Origin: Hyphomicrobiales bacterium
Lineage (GTDB): Bacteria; Pseudomonadota; Alphaproteobacteria; Rhodospirillales; JACKKN01
Direction: 5' to 3'
Length of the DNA: 64,000 nt
Assembly (NCBI GenBank): GCA_024236415.1
Contig: JACKKN010000012.1
Span: 1-64,000, forward strand
Part shown: piece after piece, positions 44,089 through 51,642 of the stretch
Numbering within the stretch: position 1 is the stretch's first letter
How the letters are laid out: each line of letters starts with the position of its first letter
Notes under the pieces: model-generated
Database searches by the model: none
Seen by the model: the letters and a program-made list of their open reading frames with translations, nothing else
Told to the model about the DNA's origin: nothing
Made by a program: the position numbers and the translations under genes

Positions 44089-44681
44089 GAGGCGCCTCCG
44101 TCCCACGGCTCGTTGCGCACGGCGACGCTGGCGCGCAGGCCGAACTTGCCGTCCGCGTCGCCGATCAGCTTGCCGACCAGGGGGGTCAGCAGCGGCCACT
44201 TGTAGGTGATGCGGTACACCACGACCTCGCCCGACGCGCCGGCGCCGGCGACACCCATGTCGGAGTCCCAGCCGCCGTTGCCGTTGCTGTCGGTGAAGGT
44301 CTCGCCGACGTCGTAGGAGCCGTTGCCGTTGCCGTCCACGAACTCCTCGCCGCGGCCGACCTCGTCGAAACCGGGGTAGGTCAGGATCTGAAGGTTGGCC
44401 TCGCTCATGTCCACCAGGCCCAGGGTGTGCTGGTCGATCATCTCGATGATGCGGCTCAGCCGGGTGCCGGACTCGGGCTCCTGGCCGGTGATGCCCCAGC
44501 GGGCGGCGTCGCGCAGCGAGCTTTCCATCAGGATGTTGGTGAACATGGCCACGCCCAGCTCCATGGTGCCGGCCACGATCAGGAACAGGGCCGGCGCCGC
44601 GAAGGCGAACTCGATCATGGGCGAGCCGTCCGTGTTGCGACGGAAGCGGCGGAGGAAGCGGGTGAAACGGTTGGGTTTCAT
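44085..44681 (-). CDS. TadE-like pseudopilin with Asp/Asn-Gly calcium-loop repeats
   Basis: A 198-residue protein. The N-terminus has the TadE pattern: basic lead, then GSPMIEFAFAAPALFLIVAG with Glu in the hydrophobic helix. RDAARWGITGQ is the usual segment after the helix. The C-terminal half carries two tandem acidic loops, DGNGNGSYDVGE and DSNGNGGWDSD, of the Asp-x-Asn-x-Asn-Gly type found in calcium-binding dockerin/EF-hand-like repeats. That is unusual for TadE and suggests calcium-stabilised surface display. It is divergent from the amidase gene over an AT-rich spacer. Confidence 0.8.
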   Translation of the reverse strand: MKPNRFTRFLRRFRRNTDGSPMIEFAFAAPALFLIVAGTMELGVAMFTNILMESSLRDAARWGITGQEPESGTRLSRIIEMIDQHTLGLVDMSEANLQILTYPGFDEVGRGEEFVDGNGNGSYDVGETFTDSNGNGGWDSDMGVAGAGASGEVVVYRITYKWPLLTPLVGKLIGDADGKFGLRASVAVRNEPWDGGAS

Positions 44682-44964
44682 GCCTCGGAGACCTTCAAAA
44701 ACCTTCCTCGACCTTGTGGTCAATTCGGGTACCAAACCAAATATTCCATAATCATTATTGTAAGAGACAACAGTAAATGCAATATTTTTTATTTGAGTTA
44801 TATTTGCATAAAAATAATAAAGACATTGTTTGCGAAATATAGATTTTTTCGTACAAATTTTAGGGAATTTGCTTTTTCGCGCCGGGCCGTTTCCCCGCGC
44901 GGCAATGGGGTATAAGGTCGTCGCCGGGACCGGGAAACCGGCGGAAAACGGAGGATTCGACACC
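44682..44964. other. AT-rich divergent spacer between tadE-like and amidase genes
   Basis: From about 44,735 to 44,875 the base composition drops sharply below the surroundings, with T6 and A5 runs. An imperfect inverted repeat, ATGCAATAT (44777-44785) and ATATTTGCAT (44800-44809), lies in it. It probably holds the promoters of both flanking genes; exact boxes cannot be assigned. No gene is seen. Confidence 0.6.
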
Positions 44965-46416
44965 ATGGACTTGGCTTTCGCCCCGGCGCAGGAACTGGCC
45001 CGCCGGGTCCGCGACCGGGAGACCACGGCCCGCGACCTGCTGGAGATGTACCTGGACCGGGTGGCGCGCCTGAATCCGGCCGTCAACGCCGTGGTCGAGC
45101 TGCGCGCCGACGCCGCCCGGGCCGAGGCCGACGCCGCCGACGCCGAGCTGGCCGGCGCCGGCCCGCGCGGGCCCCTGCACGGCGTGCCCATGACGGTGAA
45201 GGAATCCTTCGACCTGGCCGGCACCCCCACCACCTGGGGCATGCCGGCCCTGCGCGACAACCGGCCCGAAACCACCGCCCTGGCGGTGCAGCGGCTGCAG
45301 GCCGCCGGCGCGGTGGTGTTCGGCAAGACCAACGTGCCCCTGATGCTGGCCGACTGGCAGTCCTTCAACGACATCCACGGCACCTGCAACAACCCCTGGG
45401 ACCCGGCACGCGGACCCGGCGGGTCGTCGGGCGGGGCCGCCGCCGCCCTGGCCGCCGGCCTGACGGGGCTGGAACTGGGCAGCGACATCGGCGCCTCGAT
45501 CCGCAACCCGGCCCACTACTGCGGCGTGTACGGCCACAAGCCCACCTACGGCGTGGTGCCCGTGGAGGGACAGCGCTTTCCCGGCGCCGTCACCGACCCG
45601 GACATCGCCGTGGCCGGCCCCCTGGCCCGCGCGGCCGAGGATCTGGCGGTTTCCCTGGACGTGACCGCCGGCCCGGGCAGCGCGGACGCCGCCGCCTGGC
45701 GCCTGGACCTGCCGCGGCCGCGCAAGACCGACCTGTCCCAGTTCCGGGTCGGGGTCATGCTGACCGACCCCAACTGCGACCAGGACAGCGAGCTGACGGA
45801 CCGCCTGCAAACCACCGTCGACACCCTGGCCCGGGCCGGGGTGCAGGTGGACGACCGCGCCCGGCCGCCCCTGGACACCACTGAATCCCACCGCGTCTAC
45901 CTGACCCTGCTGCGCGCCGCGACCCACTCGCGCCTGCCCAGGGAGGTCTTCGAGCGGCACCGGGAGGCCGCCGCCGCCCGCGCCGACGACGATTTCTCCT
46001 ATGCCGCCATGGTCGACCGCGCCGCCAGCCTGCACCACCGGGACTGGATCGCCACCAACGAGGCCCGCGGCCGGCTGCGCCTGGCCTGGGCCGAGTTCTT
46101 CCGCGACTACGACCTGCTGCTCTGCCCGGCGGCGGCCTCGGCAGCGTTTCCCCACGACCACGAGGGTGAGCGGGCGGACCGCACGATCCTGATCGACGGC
46201 CAGCCGCGCCTGGGCGTGGACCAGCTGTTCTGGGCCGGGCTGCCGGGGGTGGTGTTCCTGCCGGCCACGGTGGCGCCGGCGGGCCTGACCCGCTCGGGCC
46301 TGCCCTGCGGATTGCAGATCGTCGGACCCTACCTGGAGGACCACACCTGCATCGAGTTCGCCCGCCTGATGGCCGGCGCCGTGGGCGGGTTCCAGCCGCC
46401 GCCCGGGTACGATTGA
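44965..46416 (+). CDS. Amidase-signature family hydrolase
   Basis: A 483-residue amidase. The catalytic Ser-cisSer-Lys triad is visible: Lys in VPMTVKESFDLAG, the signature GPGGSSGGAAAALAAGLTG, and SDIGASIRNPAHYCG. The C-terminal FLPATVAPAGLTRSGLPCGL is typical. It hydrolyses small carboxamides, esters or aryl amides; the substrate is unknown. GGAGG precedes the ATG. The next two genes (FAH-family hydrolase, phosphodiesterase) run in the same direction with short gaps. Confidence 0.92.
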   Translation: MDLAFAPAQELARRVRDRETTARDLLEMYLDRVARLNPAVNAVVELRADAARAEADAADAELAGAGPRGPLHGVPMTVKESFDLAGTPTTWGMPALRDNRPETTALAVQRLQAAGAVVFGKTNVPLMLADWQSFNDIHGTCNNPWDPARGPGGSSGGAAAALAAGLTGLELGSDIGASIRNPAHYCGVYGHKPTYGVVPVEGQRFPGAVTDPDIAVAGPLARAAEDLAVSLDVTAGPGSADAAAWRLDLPRPRKTDLSQFRVGVMLTDPNCDQDSELTDRLQTTVDTLARAGVQVDDRARPPLDTTESHRVYLTLLRAATHSRLPREVFERHREAAAARADDDFSYAAMVDRAASLHHRDWIATNEARGRLRLAWAEFFRDYDLLLCPAAASAAFPHDHEGERADRTILIDGQPRLGVDQLFWAGLPGVVFLPATVAPAGLTRSGLPCGLQIVGPYLEDHTCIEFARLMAGAVGGFQPPPGYD

Positions 46417-46499
46417 GCCGCCGACCTTGATTTTTCGCCGGGGCCGTGGCATCGCTCCGGCCAACCACCGAAACCCAGCCCGACACGAGGAACCACCCC

Positions 46500-47354
46500 A
46501 TGAAACTGCTGCGCTACGGCCCCCGGGGCCAGGAGAAGCCCGGACTGCTGGACGCCGGCGGCCGCCTCCGCGACCTGTCCGAGCGGATCCCCGACATCGA
46601 CGGCAACGCCCTGGCGCCCAACCGCCTGGCCGCCCTGGACCGGGTCGACCCCCAGTCCCTGCCCGTGGTCGAGGGCAGCCCGCGCCTGGGCCCGCCGGTG
46701 GCCGGCATCGGCAAGATCATCGCCATCGGCCTGAACTACGTGGACCACGCCGAGGAGACGGGCAACCCCATCCCCGACGAGCCCATCATCTTCACCAAGC
46801 AGATCACCTGCCTGTCGGGCCCCAACGACCCGATCACCCTGCCGCGCGGCTCCGAGAAGACGGACTGGGAGGTGGAGCTGGCGGTGGTCATCGGCACCCG
46901 GGCCCAGTACGTGACCGAGCAGGCGGCGCTAGACCACGTGGCCGGCTACGCGGTCATGAACGACGTCTCCGAGCGGGCCTACCAGTCCGAGCGCGGCGGC
47001 CAGTGGACCAAGGGCAAGAGCTTCGACAGCTTCGGCCCCCTGGGCCCCTGGCTGGTGACCCGCGACGAGGTGCCGGACCCGCAGAAGCTGAACCTGTGGC
47101 TGGACGTGAACGGCACCCGGCGCCAGACCGGCAACACGGCGACCATGATCTTCGGCGTCGCCAAGGTGATCAGCTACCTCAGCGAGTTCATGACCCTGAT
47201 GCCCGGCGACGTCATCACCACCGGCACCCCGCCCGGGGTCGGCGTGGGCATGAAGCCGCCCCAGTTCCTGAAGCCAGGCGACGTGGTGACCCTGGGGGTC
47301 GAGGGCCTGGGCGAGCAGCGCCAGGAGGTGGTGGCCTGGGCCCCCGGGGCCTAG
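46500..47354 (+). CDS. Fumarylacetoacetate hydrolase-family protein
   Basis: A 284-residue FAH-fold enzyme. The N-terminal cap is followed by IGLNYVDHAEETGNPIP, the metal Glu pair in KTDWEVELAVVIG, and Asp in GYAVMNDVSERAYQ. TGTPPGVGVGMKPPQFLKPG is the C-terminal signature. Family members cleave or hydrate 2-keto acids (ureidoglycolate lyase, acylpyruvases, 2,4-diketo-3-deoxyfuconate hydrolases). GAGGAA precedes the ATG. It follows the amidase by 83 bp. Confidence 0.9.
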   Translation: MKLLRYGPRGQEKPGLLDAGGRLRDLSERIPDIDGNALAPNRLAALDRVDPQSLPVVEGSPRLGPPVAGIGKIIAIGLNYVDHAEETGNPIPDEPIIFTKQITCLSGPNDPITLPRGSEKTDWEVELAVVIGTRAQYVTEQAALDHVAGYAVMNDVSERAYQSERGGQWTKGKSFDSFGPLGPWLVTRDEVPDPQKLNLWLDVNGTRRQTGNTATMIFGVAKVISYLSEFMTLMPGDVITTGTPPGVGVGMKPPQFLKPGDVVTLGVEGLGEQRQEVVAWAPGA

Positions 47355-47380
47355 GCGCGACCCCCAACCGGGCCGCGGCC

Positions 47381-48202
47381 ATGATCATCGCCCAGATCTC
47401 GGACCTGCACCTGCGCACCGACGGCGAGCCCCTGCGCGGCGGCATCGACCCGGCGGCGAACCTGGACGCCTGCCTGGACCACATCCGCGCCATGACCCCG
47501 CGCCCCGACGTGGTGCTGGCCACCGGCGACCTGGTGCAGAAGCAGTGCCATGGCGACTACGGCGCCCTGCGCGCGCGGCTGGACGCCCTGGGCATCCCCA
47601 CCTACGTGATCCCCGGCAACCACGACCGGCGCGAACCCCTGCGCGCCGCCTTCGCCGACGCGGGCTACTTCACCGACCCCAAGTTCTGCCATTACGTGGT
47701 CGAGGGGTACCCGCTGCGCCTGATCGCGCTGGACACGGTCATCGACGGCGGCGACGGCGGCAAGATGGGGCCCGGGCGCCGCGCCTGGCTGGCCGACCGC
47801 CTGGCCGAGGCGCCCGACGCACCGACCCTGATCTTCATGCACCATCCGCCGTTCAAGGTGGGGATCGACTTCATGGACCGGCCCGACTTCATCGGCGCCG
47901 CCGAACTCGACGCCCTGGTGCGCCGCCACCCCCGGGTCGAGCGGGTGGTCTGCGGCCACGCCCACCGGCCCATGACCGTGCGCTGGGGCGGCACCGTCGC
48001 CACGGTGGCGCCCAGCCTGGTGTTCCAGATGGCCATGGACATGCGCCCCGGGGCGCGGTCGTCCTTCGTGCTGGAACCGCCGGGCTTCGCGGTCTACGCT
48101 TGGCGGCCGGACACGGGGCTGGTGGGCCACGTGCACCCGGTCGGCGACTTCGGCCCGCGCCAGGCGTTCCGGATGGCCGCCGCGGCGCCGGCCGCCGGTT
48201 GA
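47381..48202 (+). CDS. Calcineurin-like phosphodiesterase (CpdA-like)
   Basis: A 273-residue metallophosphoesterase with all five family motifs: AQISDLHLR, ATGDLVQ, VIPGNHDRR, FMHHPPF and VVCGHAHRP. The length and motif spacing match the class III cyclic nucleotide phosphodiesterases such as CpdA, so hydrolysis of cAMP is possible; the window also encodes an adenylate cyclase and a cyclic-nucleotide-binding protein. The gene ends inside the FNR-type box of hemN. Confidence 0.88.
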   Translation: MIIAQISDLHLRTDGEPLRGGIDPAANLDACLDHIRAMTPRPDVVLATGDLVQKQCHGDYGALRARLDALGIPTYVIPGNHDRREPLRAAFADAGYFTDPKFCHYVVEGYPLRLIALDTVIDGGDGGKMGPGRRAWLADRLAEAPDAPTLIFMHHPPFKVGIDFMDRPDFIGAAELDALVRRHPRVERVVCGHAHRPMTVRWGGTVATVAPSLVFQMAMDMRPGARSSFVLEPPGFAVYAWRPDTGLVGHVHPVGDFGPRQAFRMAAAAPAAG

Positions 48203-48212
48203 CTCAGATCAA
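48199..48212 (+). promoter_or_regulatory. FNR/FnrL-type box upstream of hemN
   Basis: TTGACTCAGATCAA matches the FNR consensus TTGAT-N4-ATCAA at 9 of 10 fixed positions. It overlaps the stop codon of the phosphodiesterase gene, and its centre lies 41.5 bp upstream of the hemN ATG. FNR activators commonly sit at -41.5 from the transcription start, which would place the start at or next to the ATG itself. Confidence 0.75.
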
Positions 48213-48246
48213 GGCGAAAGCCGCCCACTCGGGATCATATGCGCCC

Positions 48247-49581
48247 ATGGACCAGAGCCTTTCCCTGAAGTACGACATGCTGGTGCCGCGCTACACCAGC
48301 TACCCCACGGCGCCGCACTTCAACGAGTCCGTCACCGGCGCCGTGTACGCCGACTGGCTGCGCGCCCTGCCCGCCGACACGGACCTGTCGCTGTACTTCC
48401 ACATCCCGTTCTGCGACTCCATGTGCTGGTTCTGCGGCTGCTACACCAAGATCGTGAAGCGATACGAGCCCGTGGCCGGGTACCTGGAAGTGGTGCTGGA
48501 CGAGATCGACCTGGTGGCCGACACCCTGCCCGCCCGCTTCGCCGCCAGCCACCTGCACTGGGGCGGCGGCAGCCCGACCATGCTGACCGGCGAGGACTGG
48601 ATGCGCATCCTGGACAAGCTGCGCGCCCGCTTCGACGTGACCGCCGACGCCGAGGTGGCGGTGGAACTCGACCCGCGCACGGCGACCGAGGACTACGTCC
48701 GGGCGCTCAGCGCCGCCGGGGTCAACCGCGCCTCCATCGGCGTGCAGGACTTCCACCCCGAGGTCCAGGCCGCCATCAACCGCATCCAGCCCTACGACAT
48801 GACGCGGCGGGTGGTGGACTGGCTGCGCGGCAACGGCATCCCCGACCTGAACATGGACCTGCTGTACGGCCTGCCGCACCAGACCGTGGACCGGGTGGTG
48901 GACATGGTGGACAAGGCCGTGACCCTGGCCCCGGCGCGCATCGCGCTGTTCGGCTACGCCCACGTGCCGTGGATGAAGAGCCACCAGAAGATGATCCACG
49001 AGGCCGACCTGCCCGGCACCGAGGCCCGCTGGCGCCAGTTCGAGGCCGCCGCCGACCGTCTGGTCGAGCTGGGCTACGTGCGCATCGGGCTCGACCACTT
49101 CGCCCTGCCCGACGACGCCCTGGCCGTGTCCCTGCGCCGCGGCCGCCTGCACCGCAACTTCCAGGGCTACACCGCCGACCAGGCGCCGGCCATGCTGGGC
49201 TTCGGCGCCTCGGCCATCGGCTACCTGCCCCAGGGCTACGTCCAGAACATCTCGCCGCTGAAGGCGTTCCGCGAGTCGGTCGAGGGCGGCACCCTGCCCA
49301 TCGCCCGCGGCTTCGCGCTGAGCGACGAGGACCGCCTGCGCCGCACGGTCATCGAGCGCATCATGTGCGACCTGGCCGTGGACCTGGACGACCTGGCCCC
49401 GGGCCGCGACTTCGCCGCCGAGATGGCCCGGCTCGCCCCCCTGGCCGACGACGGCATCGTCGCCCTGGACGGCGGCCGCATCACCGTCAACGCCGATGCC
49501 CGCCCCTTCGTGCGCCTGGTCGCCGCCGCCTTCGACGCCTACCTGAAACAGGGCGAACAGCGCCACTCCAAGGCGGTCTGA
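48247..49581 (+). CDS. hemN: Oxygen-independent coproporphyrinogen III oxidase
   Basis: A 444-residue radical SAM enzyme that decarboxylates coproporphyrinogen III to protoporphyrinogen IX without oxygen, for haem or bacteriochlorophyll synthesis. The cluster motif CDSMCWFCGC has Cys56, Cys60, Cys63 and Cys65. HWGGGSPTML is the SAM-binding region, DLLYGLPHQT follows, and the C-terminal HemN domain includes GFGASAIGYLPQGYVQN. It is preceded by an FNR box and lacks an evident ribosome site, consistent with anaerobic induction and possibly a leaderless mRNA. Confidence 0.95.
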   Translation: MDQSLSLKYDMLVPRYTSYPTAPHFNESVTGAVYADWLRALPADTDLSLYFHIPFCDSMCWFCGCYTKIVKRYEPVAGYLEVVLDEIDLVADTLPARFAASHLHWGGGSPTMLTGEDWMRILDKLRARFDVTADAEVAVELDPRTATEDYVRALSAAGVNRASIGVQDFHPEVQAAINRIQPYDMTRRVVDWLRGNGIPDLNMDLLYGLPHQTVDRVVDMVDKAVTLAPARIALFGYAHVPWMKSHQKMIHEADLPGTEARWRQFEAAADRLVELGYVRIGLDHFALPDDALAVSLRRGRLHRNFQGYTADQAPAMLGFGASAIGYLPQGYVQNISPLKAFRESVEGGTLPIARGFALSDEDRLRRTVIERIMCDLAVDLDDLAPGRDFAAEMARLAPLADDGIVALDGGRITVNADARPFVRLVAAAFDAYLKQGEQRHSKAV

Positions 49582-49622
49582 GGCCGCCTCCCCTCGCCCC
49601 AACGGCCTGTCCGACCGGCAGG

Positions 49623-49711
49623 CGTGGATGGCCCGGCCAAGCCCGGCCATGAAGAAAATTATTATATTTCAGATAGTTATGTCATGCCCGGACTTGACCC
49701 GGGCATCCACG
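49623..49711. repeat. REP-like palindromic pair in opposite orientation
   Basis: Two related 30-bp GC-rich elements face each other: 49623-49652 (starting CGTGGATGGCCCGG, ending GGCCATGA) and 49682-49711 (starting TCATGCCCGG, ending GGGCATCCACG). Each is itself partly palindromic around CAAG or CTTG. A 29-bp AT-rich spacer separates them. Elements with this core (TCATGCCCGG-CTTGACCCGGGCATCC) are widespread intergenic repeats in alphaproteobacteria. This copy lies between hemN and the toxin-antitoxin pair. Confidence 0.7.
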
Positions 49712-49768
49712 AAGGGCCGCCTTTCACCCACCAATCCTGCCTTGCGGGCAAGGGGGCAAGGCGGTCCG

Positions 49769-49814
49769 TTGAACCATTGCGCGCAAGCATTTATACTGAA
49801 TTACGTAATTCAGT
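49769..49814 (+). promoter_or_regulatory. mntA promoter with 20-bp operator palindrome
   Basis: -35 TTGAAC (49769-49774), 17-bp spacer, -10 TATACT (49792-49797). A perfect 20-bp palindrome, arms ACTGAATTAC (49795-49804) and GTAATTCAGT (49805-49814), overlaps the -10 and the predicted transcription start. The first gene encodes an N-terminal ribbon-helix-helix-like segment, so autorepression is likely. Confidence 0.82.
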
Positions 49815-49828
49815 AGTTCGAGTGCCCC

Positions 49829-50266
49829 ATGACCGGCCTGACCGTCAATATCGATTCCGACCGGGTCGCCGCGGCCAAGATCGCCGCCGCCCGGCGCGGG
49901 CGCAGCCTCAGTTCCCTGCTGCGCGACTACATCGACCGCCTGGAGGCGGAGGGCGACGGCCGCCTGCCGCCGCCCCTGGGCCGGGTGCTGGCGGCCCTGC
50001 GCGCCCGCCGCGCCGACCTGGAGGCCCTTGGCGTGCGCCACCTGGGGGTGTTCGGCTCCGTGGCACGGGGCGCGGAAGGGCCCGGCAGCGACCTGGACCT
50101 GGTGGTGGACATGGACCCGGACGGCCACGACCTGCTGGACCTGGCCGCCGTGGCCGGCCTGGTGTCGGACCTGCTGGGCACGCGGGTGGACCTGGCCACC
50201 CGGGGCCGGCTGTTGGCCCGCCTGGGGCCCGACCGCTACCACGACGAGGTGGTGGATGCCTTCTAG
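49829..50266 (+). CDS. RHH-MNT fusion: nucleotidyltransferase antitoxin of a MntA/HepT-type system
   Basis: A 145-residue protein in two parts. Residues 1-40 (TVNIDSDRVAAAKIAAARRG then SLSSLLRDYIDRLEA) resemble a ribbon-helix-helix DNA-binding domain. Residues 48-145 are a minimal nucleotidyltransferase domain with GVFGSVARG (Gly76-Ser77) and SDLDLVVD (Asp88, Asp90). MntA antitoxins of this type AMPylate a HEPN toxin; most lack their own DNA-binding domain. The HEPN gene overlaps the end by 11 bases. Confidence 0.82.
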   Translation: MTGLTVNIDSDRVAAAKIAAARRGRSLSSLLRDYIDRLEAEGDGRLPPPLGRVLAALRARRADLEALGVRHLGVFGSVARGAEGPGSDLDLVVDMDPDGHDLLDLAAVAGLVSDLLGTRVDLATRGRLLARLGPDRYHDEVVDAF

Positions 50267-50609
50267 GCGCGCCCGCCAGCGGCTGGCGGACATCCTGGAG
50301 AACATGGATCGCATCGGCCACCACCTGGGCGGCGGCGGCCGCGACGCCTTCCTGGCCGACGTGACCCGCCGCGACGCCGTGGAACGGTGCCTGGAACGCA
50401 TCGCCGAGGCGGCGCGCAAGCTGGGTGACGAATTCGACGCCCGCTTTCCTGCGGCGGACCTGCCCAACCTGCGCCGGCTGGGCAGCGTGCTGCGCCACGA
50501 CTATGACCTGATCGAGGCCCTGTTCCTGTGGAACGCGGTCGAGCGCCGCCTGCCGCCCCTGCGCCGCATGTGCGAGGCCCTGCTGGCCGAGGACGACACT
50601 AAAGCTTGA
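50256..50609 (+). CDS. hepT: HEPN-domain (DUF86/HepT-like) toxin
   Basis: A 117-residue all-helical protein of the DUF86 HEPN family, predicted ribonuclease toxins. Family features are RRARQRLADILENMDRIGHH at the N-terminus, CLERIAEAARKLGDEF, and the catalytic region LRRLGSVLRHDYDLIE with Arg74, His81 and Tyr83 (R-x6-H-x-Y). The usual RN dipeptide is replaced, so the motif is slightly degenerate. The ATG lies 8 bases before the antitoxin stop in another frame; the last 11 bases overlap the end of the ELM1-like gene. Confidence 0.85.
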   Translation: MPSRRARQRLADILENMDRIGHHLGGGGRDAFLADVTRRDAVERCLERIAEAARKLGDEFDARFPAADLPNLRRLGSVLRHDYDLIEALFLWNAVERRLPPLRRMCEALLAEDDTKA

Positions 50610-51591
50610 GTCTTTCGCGCACCGCCGCGGCGATGTCGTCGGCGGCGTTCAGGGGCGGGTGGTGCCAGGTCTCCAGGGTGTCGCCCAGGGGCCGGGCGTA
50701 GCCGCCCCTGTACAGCTCGTCGTGCAGCAGGGTGAACTTGCGCGGCACCAGCTTCTTGGGGGCGTAGATGTAGACCGGCGCCGGCGCGGCGCAGGCCTCG
50801 GAGCACATGGAGCCGGACTCGCCGGTGACGATCACCGCGTCGGCCAGGGCCAGGTAGGCGAAGTACGGGTTCTCGGCCCCGTCGCCCCAGCGGTAGACGT
50901 GGCGCGGCACGGTGATGGCGTCGATCAGGTCGGCCGCCGCCTCGCCGGTGCGCCGGCTGGTGGTCAGCAGCACCGAGCCGCCGGCGCCGCCGGCCAGGGC
51001 CGAGGCCCGGGCCCCCAGGTCCCGCGCCATGTCGGGGGTGAAGGTGCGGCGCTTGGTGCTGCCGCCGGCGATGACCGCCACCCAGGGGCGCGGCAGGTGA
51101 TCGAACCGGCCGGCCCATTCGGCCGCCTCGCGCGCCAGGCGCGCCGGCGTCACCCGGTGCGGCGCGCCGGTCACGGGCAGGATGTTGGCGCCCTTGATGC
51201 CGTCGTGGCGCGGCACGGCGATCATGTCGAACTCGTCGGCGCCGGCGTCGCCCGGGTGCATGATCTGGACGAGAAAAGTCTTGCCGTCGTTCTTCAGCTT
51301 GATGTTGCGGGCCACCGGGGCCGTGCGCCGCCCGGCGGCGATCACCAGGTCGGGCCAGGGCGGCATCAGGTTGACCCGGCTGTTCTGGGTCACGTGGCCG
51401 AAGGTGGGCCCCATGATGAAGTTGGGCAGGCCGCCGGCGGCGGTATAGGCCAGGTCCTGCTTCAGGAACGGCAGGCCCAACGCTTCCGCCACGCCCAGGC
51501 ACTGGCTGGCGTTGCCGGCCCGGTCGTCGACCAGGGCCCAGATCTGCAGGGGGGTTGGCGGGGGCGCATCCGATGGCATGGCCGAGGACAT
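50599..51591 (-). CDS. Mitochondrial-fission ELM1-family protein (DUF1022)
   Basis: A 330-residue protein of the ELM1/DUF1022 family, common in alphaproteobacteria and related to a plant mitochondrial fission factor. Markers are IWALVDDRAGNASQCLGVAE, GGLPNFIMGPTFGHV, VIAAGRRTAPVARNIK, VIAGGSTKRRTFTPD and VTGESGSMCSEACAA. The fold resembles GT-B glycosyltransferases (the GESGSM segment is like a donor-binding site), so an enzymatic role in cell-envelope sugars is possible. The ATG at 51591 is the first sensible start; MPSDAPP twelve bases in is an alternative. Confidence 0.85.
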   Translation of the reverse strand: MSSAMPSDAPPPTPLQIWALVDDRAGNASQCLGVAEALGLPFLKQDLAYTAAGGLPNFIMGPTFGHVTQNSRVNLMPPWPDLVIAAGRRTAPVARNIKLKNDGKTFLVQIMHPGDAGADEFDMIAVPRHDGIKGANILPVTGAPHRVTPARLAREAAEWAGRFDHLPRPWVAVIAGGSTKRRTFTPDMARDLGARASALAGGAGGSVLLTTSRRTGEAAADLIDAITVPRHVYRWGDGAENPYFAYLALADAVIVTGESGSMCSEACAAPAPVYIYAPKKLVPRKFTLLHDELYRGGYARPLGDTLETWHHPPLNAADDIAAAVRERLKL

Positions 51592-51642
51592 AGGCGGCGG
51601 CCCCGCGCCCGTCAACGAAAAAGGACGTGGCAAGGGCTTCCG

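Noticed and set aside
49623..49711. Insertion sequence or MITE with transposase
   Set aside because: No transposase gene or target-site duplication is evident; the form fits REP-type repeats better.
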